In this document: positions 40,547 through 45,269 of the stretch, piece after piece
Position numbering within the stretch: the stretch's first letter is position 1
Layout of the letters: every line of letters starts with the position of its first letter
Assembly (NCBI RefSeq): GCF_900111735.1
Contig: NZ_FOHW01000039.1
Span: 1 to 45,269, forward strand
Length of the DNA: 45,269 bases
Direction of reading: 5' to 3'
From: Pseudomonas graminis
GTDB taxonomy: Bacteria > Pseudomonadota > Gammaproteobacteria > Pseudomonadales > Pseudomonadaceae
Program-made: the position numbers and the translations under genes
Notes under the pieces: generated by a model
Seen by the model: only the letters and a program-made list of their open reading frames with translations
What the model was told of the DNA's origin: nothing
Databases searched by the model: none

Positions 40547-41734
40547 ATGACCTCCATTTCTCCCGCAACCCACCGCGCCACGATGACCAAGGGCCTGGCG
40601 ACGCTGTTCGCCTTCTGCTGCGGCGCGATCGTTGCCAACCTGTATTACGCACAGCCCATCATTGGCTTGATTGCCCCGGACATCGGGCTGTCCGGCACTT
40701 TGGCCAGCTTCATCGTGTCGCTGACCCAGATCGGCTATGCCCTTGGCCTGTTCTTCCTGGTGCCGCTCGGCGACTTGCTGGAAAACCGCCGCCTGATGAT
40801 CGTCACCACCGGCGTCGCCATTCTCAGCCTGCTCAGCGCCGCCTTCGCACAAACGCCCAATCTGTTCCTGCTCGCCTCGCTATTGGTGGGTTTCAGCTCG
40901 GTGGCGGTGCAGATTCTAGTGCCACTCGCCGCCAACCTCGCGCCGGAAGAAACACGCGGGCGCGTGGTCGGCAGCATCATGGGCGGCCTGCTGCTGGGCA
41001 TTCTGCTGGCCAGGCCCGCTGCCAGTCTCATCGCCGACCACTTCGGCTGGCGCGCGGTGTTCGGCACGGCCGCCGCGGTGATGCTGCTGATCAGCGTGGT
41101 GCTGGCGACCACCATTCCTAAACATCAGCCTGCCCACAGCGCCACCTATGGCCAGTTGCTCAAATCATTATGGACCTTGCTGCGCAAACAGCCGGTTCTG
41201 TGCCAGCGCGCGTTTTATCAGGCGTGCATGTTCGCCACCTTCAGCCTGTTCTGGACCGCCGTGCCGCTTGAGCTCGCGCGAAATCACGGCCTGTCGCAAA
41301 GCCAGATCGCCCTCTTCGCCCTGGTCGGGGCCATCGGCGCGATTGCCGCGCCCATCGCCGGCCGCCTGGCCGATGCCGGCCACACCCGCATCGCCAGTCT
41401 GTGCGCCATGCTATTTGCCGCGCTGAGCTTTCTGCCCAGCTTGATCGAACCGGCATACGCCGTGATCGGCATGGCAGTCACCGGGGTCATCCTCGATTTC
41501 TGCGTGCAGATGAACATGGTCCTCGGCCAGCGCGCGGTCTACGCCCTGGATGCCAAAAGCCGCAGCCGCCTCAACGCGCTTTACATGACCAGCATCTTTA
41601 TCGGTGGCGCGATCGGCTCGGTGGTGGCGAGCGCGCTGTATGACCATGGTGGCTGGGTCTGGATTGTGATCGTGGGGAGTGTATTTCCGGTGTTGGCGTT
41701 GTTGGGTTTTTTGAAGAACTCACGCCATGAATAA
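40547..41734 (+). CDS. MFS transporter, probable drug/metabolite exporter
   Basis: A 395-residue major facilitator with about 12 helices, of the DHA1/YnfM-like kind. Seen: N-terminal LATLFAFCCGAIVANLYYAQ followed by PIIGLIAPDIG, the loop motif GDLLENRRLMIVTTGVAILS in place of G-x-L-x-D-R-x-G-R-R, and the repeated version near ITGRLAD (IAGRLADAGHTRIASLCAML). Proton-driven export of a small molecule across the inner membrane is the usual job. The substrate is unknown. It ends about 60 bases before a strong bidirectional terminator. Confidence 0.85.
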   Translation: MTSISPATHRATMTKGLATLFAFCCGAIVANLYYAQPIIGLIAPDIGLSGTLASFIVSLTQIGYALGLFFLVPLGDLLENRRLMIVTTGVAILSLLSAAFAQTPNLFLLASLLVGFSSVAVQILVPLAANLAPEETRGRVVGSIMGGLLLGILLARPAASLIADHFGWRAVFGTAAAVMLLISVVLATTIPKHQPAHSATYGQLLKSLWTLLRKQPVLCQRAFYQACMFATFSLFWTAVPLELARNHGLSQSQIALFALVGAIGAIAAPIAGRLADAGHTRIASLCAMLFAALSFLPSLIEPAYAVIGMAVTGVILDFCVQMNMVLGQRAVYALDAKSRSRLNALYMTSIFIGGAIGSVVASALYDHGGWVWIVIVGSVFPVLALLGFLKNSRHE

Positions 41735-41792
41735 CGGAGCACGGCACGCGCAGGATGCTCAGGCCATAGGCGTGGGGCGCTGATTGCAGGCC

Positions 41793-41823
41793 AAGAAAAA
41801 ACCGCCAATTCGGCGGTTTTCTT
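41793..41823. terminator. Bidirectional rho-independent terminator
   Basis: AAAACCGCC and GGCGGTTTT form a GC-rich stem with extended A/T arms (AAGAAAA before, TTTTCTT after) around AATTC. It serves the MFS gene on the plus strand and the 56-codon gene on the minus strand. Confidence 0.85.
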
Positions 41824-41831
41824 ATGTAGGT

Positions 41832-42002
41832 TCAGCCCCTGAACCCAGCCATGGGGCCAGTGGGTCCGAGGTCTCTGCCGATCTCCAGCGCTAAGCGCAG
41901 AAAGTGCAATTGAGCCTGAGCATATTCCGCAGCGCGCCTGTGCGCTTCGGCACGGAATTCTGTCATTTCCCGAATTTTAGCCTTACGTTTCTTAATGTTC
42001 AT
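41832..42002 (-). CDS. Small basic protein, 56 residues
   Basis: An ATG at 42002 opens a frame that ends at TGA 41832-41834. It is preceded by GGAGGTG about 5 bases upstream, a strong ribosome binding site. The product begins MNIKKRKAKIREMTEFRAEA and continues as one long amphipathic helix rich in Lys, Arg, Ala and Glu up to about residue 45, then has a short Gly/Pro-rich tail. The gene starts 33 bases after the acetyltransferase-like gene and ends at the terminator, so the two form a short operon. No known family is recognised; a partner or regulatory peptide of the upstream protein is a guess. Confidence 0.6.
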   Translation of the reverse strand: MNIKKRKAKIREMTEFRAEAHRRAAEYAQAQLHFLRLALEIGRDLGPTGPMAGFRG

Positions 42003-42035
42003 GAGCACCTCCGTGCTTTGGTCCTGGGGGACATC

Positions 42036-42635
42036 CTAGAAACGATCGGCTGAAATAACAAGGCATCCAGCGGTGTCGAACTCGAACCCCAGTGTCTGAT
42101 AGTAGTTCACGACGCCTGGCTCGGGGCGTTCGATCTGGATGACTTTGCATCTCAGCAGCTGCGCGTAAACCCCTACCGCCGTCAACATCAATGGAGCCAC
42201 CAACCTTTTCAGGGGATGACTCTCGGTCGGTTGACCTTCCAGCAAGATAATGCTGATCCGCAAACGGCTTCGACGCGGTGTTGCGTAACATAAACCGCAA
42301 AGCTCCTGAGCATGCCACAAGGCGAGGTCAAGACCTTTCGGATCTTTGAGCTTCCATTCCGGCACCGCCCGCCAAGGATAGGGGCAGCGTTCCCATTCAT
42401 CGCTGATTGCGAGCGCCGCGGGATCAATAGGCATGAATCTCACAGTCCCCCTGTCTATACCGAGTGATCGTACTTCGACGGACCTCTCAAGGGTTTGATT
42501 AACCAGTTCGCGCGCTTTTGACTTGAGGACCTGATTGCGCAGATCAGTCCCCTTTCCCTGTCTCCCCATTGCCACATTCACCGCGTACCAAAGCAGCAAA
42601 TGATGACGAAAGCATCCGGCCTTCTTGCGGTACAT
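42036..42635 (-). CDS. GNAT-like protein of unknown function
   Basis: An open frame of 199 codons whose real start may be ATG 42569 (MGRQGKGTDLRNQVLKSKAR, about 177 residues). The first 22 codons look uncoded. The C-terminal half resembles an N-acetyltransferase fold: a strand with ALWHAQELCGLCYATPRRSR, a helix-strand unit, and VVNYYQTLGFEFD, the usual Y-x-x-x-G-F ending of GNAT proteins. The acetyl-CoA loop (R/Q-x-x-G-x-G/A) is not evident, so activity is uncertain. It is followed by the 56-codon gene. A replicon-borne or phage-derived origin is possible but not shown. Confidence 0.55.
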   Translation of the reverse strand: MYRKKAGCFRHHLLLWYAVNVAMGRQGKGTDLRNQVLKSKARELVNQTLERSVEVRSLGIDRGTVRFMPIDPAALAISDEWERCPYPWRAVPEWKLKDPKGLDLALWHAQELCGLCYATPRRSRLRISIILLEGQPTESHPLKRLVAPLMLTAVGVYAQLLRCKVIQIERPEPGVVNYYQTLGFEFDTAGCLVISADRF

Positions 42636-42682
42636 ATCTATAGCAATCGAATAAATCTATGTGAGTGCCGGCGCCCGCTGGG

Positions 42683-43417
42683 TCAATCAGCAGCCTTACT
42701 CTTCAACTGGCTCTGAAGCCAGTGCTTCAAATCCGCCACCTCAGCCGTTGTAATCGTATGCCCTGCCCCGGCGTAGGAATGAAACTCGGGAACGATCAGC
42801 AGATTCTCCAGCACCGCCTTGGCGTCGGTTGCGCCCGAGTACGCCACGCGGGTGTCGGCCGAGCCGTGGCCGATGAACACTTTCAGCGATTTCAGGCGCT
42901 CATCGGGTTTCAGGCGTGAATGGAGGGACGCGAGAATCTTGCCGCTGAGCGGTGCGATGCCATGCACCAGTTCCGGGTATTGCAGGCCGATCTGGTAGCT
43001 CATCATCGCGCCCTGGCTGAAGCCGACCAGGATCACTTTATCGGGCTGGGTCTGATATTTCTCGGTGGCCTGTTCGATAAAGGTCCGCAGCAGGTCGGTG
43101 CTTTTGTCGACATCGCTGGTCACGCCTTCGTATTCGGCCTGATCGGTGTCCTGGGTGAACCACTTGTAGCCACCGCCGTCGACTTCCTGCGGCGCACGCA
43201 CCGAGAGATAGGTGTAACTCGGGGAGAGATCGTTTTTGATATCGAGCAGGTCGCGCTCGTCGCTGCCGTAGCCGTGCAGGAAAATGATGAGGGGTCTGTC
43301 TTTGGATTCAGCGGGCGCCGCCGCCACGTACGGCAGCGCTAGATCGGTGAGCAGCGCAGGTTCTGCGTGGGCCATGCCAGTGAACATGCAAAGCAGCGCG
43401 GCGAAAAACTTCATCAT
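42683..43417 (-). CDS. Periplasmic carboxylesterase/phospholipase-type hydrolase
   Basis: A 244-residue alpha/beta hydrolase of the phospholipase/carboxylesterase family. The start is ATG 43417 (MMKFFAALLCMFTGMAHAEP), which gives a short Sec signal peptide ending at AHA; the longer frame lacks one. Seen: IFLHGYGSDERDLLD, nucleophile elbow GFSQGAMMSYQIG, catalytic Asp near GHGSADTRV, and His in YAGAGHTITTAE. It likely cleaves short-chain carboxylic esters in the periplasm. It faces away from the hemerythrin gene. Confidence 0.85.
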   Translation of the reverse strand: MMKFFAALLCMFTGMAHAEPALLTDLALPYVAAAPAESKDRPLIIFLHGYGSDERDLLDIKNDLSPSYTYLSVRAPQEVDGGGYKWFTQDTDQAEYEGVTSDVDKSTDLLRTFIEQATEKYQTQPDKVILVGFSQGAMMSYQIGLQYPELVHGIAPLSGKILASLHSRLKPDERLKSLKVFIGHGSADTRVAYSGATDAKAVLENLLIVPEFHSYAGAGHTITTAEVADLKHWLQSQLKSKAAD

Positions 43418-43644
43418 CGTAGTGAGCCTTTTTGCGAAAAACGTCGGACTCATCATACGCAGCATGTCGCGAATGTCAGCCCGTCAGTGATCGAATGGAG
43501 CTGTCGGGGGGCTGTACGGTGGAGGGTTTTCATGTTGGCGGGGGTTGGGGAATACGCACAGGCTCGAAGTACAACGGAACGGCCGAATACCCGCTGCGGT
43601 CTAGGAATAAGCACATCAGTCCGTCGCCGAACCAAGGAGCACCC

Positions 43645-44088
43645 GTGAATATTTTTGAAGCCCTGAGAGAAAGTCATGACCGGCAACGCGGCTATGCCGA
43701 TGCCTTGATCCAAACCCATGGCGACAGCAAGGAACGTGTCGACGTCTATAAGCACCTGAAAGCTGAACTCCAGGCCCATGCAATCGCCGAAGAGCGTTTC
43801 TTCTATATACCGCTGATGCAGTCCGACAACGGTATCGACCTCAGCCGCCATGCCATTTCCGAGCATCACGAAATGGACGAAATGATGGAAGAGCTCGACG
43901 AAACCGAGATGTCCAGCCCGTCCTGGATGGCCACGGCCAAGAAGCTGTCGGAGAAGGTTCATCACCACCTGAAGGAAGAAGAGCAGAAGTTCTTCCAGTC
44001 GGCGGGCAAACTGCTGGACGACAAGCAGAAAGAGTCGCTGGCCGGTGAGTATCAGAAGGAGTATGAAGAGCAACTGGCTGAAGCTTGA
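43645..44088 (+). CDS. Hemerythrin-like domain protein
   Basis: A 147-residue helical protein starting at GTG 43645 (VNIFEALRESHDRQRGYADA when read without the start change), 5 bases after AAGGAGC. Hemerythrin HHE motifs supply the di-iron ligands: His in ESHDRQR, H-A-x-A-E-E-R in QAHAIAEERFFY, H-H-E in SEHHEMDEMME, and H-x-x-x-E-E in VHHHLKEEEQKFF. Such proteins bind oxygen, NO or act in iron and oxidative stress responses. The C-terminus is a charged helix. A terminator follows at once, so the gene is probably alone in its transcript. Confidence 0.88.
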   Translation: MNIFEALRESHDRQRGYADALIQTHGDSKERVDVYKHLKAELQAHAIAEERFFYIPLMQSDNGIDLSRHAISEHHEMDEMMEELDETEMSSPSWMATAKKLSEKVHHHLKEEEQKFFQSAGKLLDDKQKESLAGEYQKEYEEQLAEA

Positions 44089-44104
44089 GCCGCTCTGAAT
44101 GCTG

Positions 44105-44133
44105 AAAGCCCCGACTGTTCGGGGCTTTTTTTT
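44105..44133 (+). terminator. Rho-independent terminator after the hemerythrin gene
   Basis: AAAGCCCCGA and TCGGGGCTTT pair with a CTGT loop and run into an 8-base U-tract, 17 bases after the stop codon. Confidence 0.95.
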
Positions 44134-44207
44134 GGCTGTGATTTTGCTGCCGTATTTTGCTGGCGATGCGCTCTTGGTGGTGAAGAGTGGTTGGTTATGG
44201 ATGGGTC

Positions 44208-44335
44208 GGAGTGCGCAAGAAGTTGCGCACTCCGAAGCTCAAATTTGGCTGCTAGATGCTCTGCAGGCCACGTCGTGCATGGCCTGCAGACGAGTGCGCA
44301 AGAAGTTGCGCAGGGGTGCGCAACTTCTTGCGCAC
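44208..44335. repeat. Array of nested hairpins upstream of the Rhs-like gene
   Basis: The motif GTGCGCAAGAAGTTGCGCA occurs three times. Copy one (44208-44233) is itself a hairpin with 11-base arms (GGAGTGCGCAA/TTGCGCACTCC) and a GAAG loop. Copies two (44294-44312) and three (44317-44335, inverted) form a perfect 19-base inverted repeat separated by GGGG. Between copies one and two lies a further 10-base pair CTGCAGGCCA/TGGCCTGCAG (44261-44289). Nothing else in this gap of 413 bases codes. The structure resembles a REP-like or regulatory element, but no family is recognised. Confidence 0.8.
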
Positions 44336-44420
44336 TTTCTCTTTGTTCTTAGGGTTGGCGTTCGCTAAAACCCGTCATTTTCCTCCTTAACCTATTGATT
44401 TTGCTTGGCTAATTCATAAC

Positions 44421-44436
44421 TGGCACAAGCCTTGAT
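44421..44436 (+). promoter_or_regulatory. Sigma-54-like promoter before the Rhs-like gene
   Basis: TGGCACAAGCCTTGAT fits the -24/-12 consensus (TGGCACR-N4-TTGC) except that the -12 GC is GA. It lies about 67 bases before the TTG start. RpoN control of type VI secretion effector genes is known in Pseudomonas, which supports the reading, but the -12 mismatch weakens it. Confidence 0.4.
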
Positions 44437-44502
44437 ATCTCCGTGGCCCCCGGATTGGTATTCACGCCTTTTCGGATGGTTTTTTGAGCACGGAGAGCAT
44501 CC

Positions 44503-45269
44503 TTGGCAACCCCCTTAAACCTTCCCGTTGGTGGCGATAAACGCGAACCGCAAGTGGCGATCGTTCCGCTTGATCTGATTCAGGTTGAAGACGTTGGTCT
44601 TGGTGCGGCCAGTTTCGATGCCTGGCTGCAGGACATCAGCGGCGGGGTTGTCACGCTTGAGCGGATCAAGACCCTGGCCGGTGGGCTGCCGGTGGTGGGC
44701 AACATCATGGCGCTGGTAGATGCGCTGAACGACATCGTTCGGCTGGCGACCAGTGACGAGCGTGACCCGCTGGACTGGGTCAGTTTGGGCATCAACCTGA
44801 TTGGGATGGTGCCCATCCCGCCGGGCATGGCGGCGGCGCGGATGAGCCTGCGGCCGATGCTGTTTCTGGTGCGTCAGGAGATGCGGCAGGCCGGCAAGAT
44901 GGTGCTGGGCGATGCACTGATCGAGATTCTGATCGGGCACCTCAATGCCACGATTGTCGGGACGCTTGATGATTTTGTGACTCAGGCGCACGGGAAGCTT
45001 CCCGGGATTCTTGAGGATGCAGGGAAGCTTGGGGAAGGCGTGCTGTTTGAGATCGCTGCTGGCTTGGAGAGCTTGGTAGACCCCAAACTGAACGCCAAGG
45101 CCGATTTGCTTGAGGCGGGGCAGTTGGCTCATGCCGCAGGCGATCTTTGGGCCTACGACCCTCAGGCCGCGATTGGCAATATCTTCGTCGCGGCTGCAGA
45201 TATTTGTGTTGCTGCGGGCAAGGGTGCGGTGAATGGCGCTGCTGAATACCTCGTGCCTGAAGCGGTTAA
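44503..45269 (+). CDS. N-terminal part of a probable Rhs-type T6SS effector (runs off the window)
   Basis: The frame from TTG 44503 is open for 255 codons to the window end. GGAGAG lies 5 bases before the TTG, and no ATG precedes residue 65, so TTG is the likely start. The protein begins ATPLNLPVGGDKREPQVAIV after the start. It has two hydrophobic stretches typical of the N-terminal region of large Pseudomonas Rhs proteins (LAGGLPVVGNIMALVDALND near residue 55, and WVSLGINLIGMVPIPPGMAA near residue 85). Helical segments with Gly/Ala repeats follow. Rhs proteins form a cage around a C-terminal toxin and are delivered by type VI secretion. The repeat core and toxin would lie beyond the window. 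No EagR-type chaperone gene precedes it. Confidence 0.6.
   Translation, partial: MATPLNLPVGGDKREPQVAIVPLDLIQVEDVGLGAASFDAWLQDISGGVVTLERIKTLAGGLPVVGNIMALVDALNDIVRLATSDERDPLDWVSLGINLIGMVPIPPGMAAARMSLRPMLFLVRQEMRQAGKMVLGDALIEILIGHLNATIVGTLDDFVTQAHGKLPGILEDAGKLGEGVLFEIAAGLESLVDPKLNAKADLLEAGQLAHAAGDLWAYDPQAAIGNIFVAAADICVAAGKGAVNGAAEYLVPEAV

Overview
The window looks like the chromosome of a fluorescent-group Pseudomonas. The grounds are GC-rich coding sequence, several families of Pseudomonas REP/REPIN elements (arms such as GAGCGCGCTTGCCCGCGA and GAGCCGGCTTGCTGGCGA), and a nicotinate catabolic cluster whose gene set and active-site residues follow P. putida. No rRNA, tRNA, CRISPR array, intact insertion sequence or prophage was seen.

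Layout. (1) 1-4.1 kb: an exported protein, a TPR lipoprotein, a decayed stretch holding remnants of an MvaT/H-NS-type gene and an AraC-type regulator, a membrane-anchored Sel1-repeat protein and a small protein that seems to have lost its 5' end. (2) 4.2-13.8 kb: two neighbouring groups linked by gamma-glutamyl/amino-acid chemistry. The first is a glutamine-synthetase-like ligase, a class III aminotransferase and an SDR, with a divergent LysR regulator. The second is a GntR/FCD regulator, a polar amino-acid ABC transporter (binding protein, permease, ATPase) and a cytoplasmic gamma-glutamyltransferase-family enzyme, all on the minus strand. (3) 14-18 kb: a Tdi1-like immunity protein, a GNAT acetyltransferase, an SseB-like protein and an MscS channel with a cyclic-nucleotide-binding domain, then a REP cluster. 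(4) 18.3-22.5 kb: an SDR, an NADP-dependent alkenal reductase, pssA and a TetR regulator (probable nicS), then a second REP cluster.

(5) 22.9-34.8 kb: the nicotinate (vitamin B3) degradation cluster. nicB-nicA (nicotinate hydroxylase), nicR (MarR repressor) and nicX (ring-cleaving dioxygenase) lie on the minus strand. nicC (6-hydroxynicotinate monooxygenase), nicD (deformylase), nicF (maleamate amidase) and nicT (transporter) lie on the plus strand, followed by an exported nucleoside hydrolase. Together these convert nicotinate via 6-hydroxynicotinate, 2,5-dihydroxypyridine, N-formylmaleamate and maleamate to maleate. The last step to fumarate (nicE) is absent from the place where P. putida carries it; a REPIN sits there instead. 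Near-palindromes between nicX and nicC, and another upstream of nicA, are candidate operators for NicR and NicS.

(6) 34.9-45.3 kb: a Tat-exported aldo/keto reductase, a small unknown protein, the two-gene NHEJ system (LigD and Ku), an MFS exporter, a 56-codon small gene next to an acetyltransferase-like gene, a periplasmic esterase and a hemerythrin-like protein. The window ends inside what looks like the N-terminal part of an Rhs-type protein that starts with TTG and is preceded by a striking group of hairpins.

No clearly new system was proven. The best leads are the rearranged nic cluster (no nicE, added nucleoside hydrolase), the gamma-glutamyl gene neighbourhood, and the hairpin array before the Rhs-like gene.
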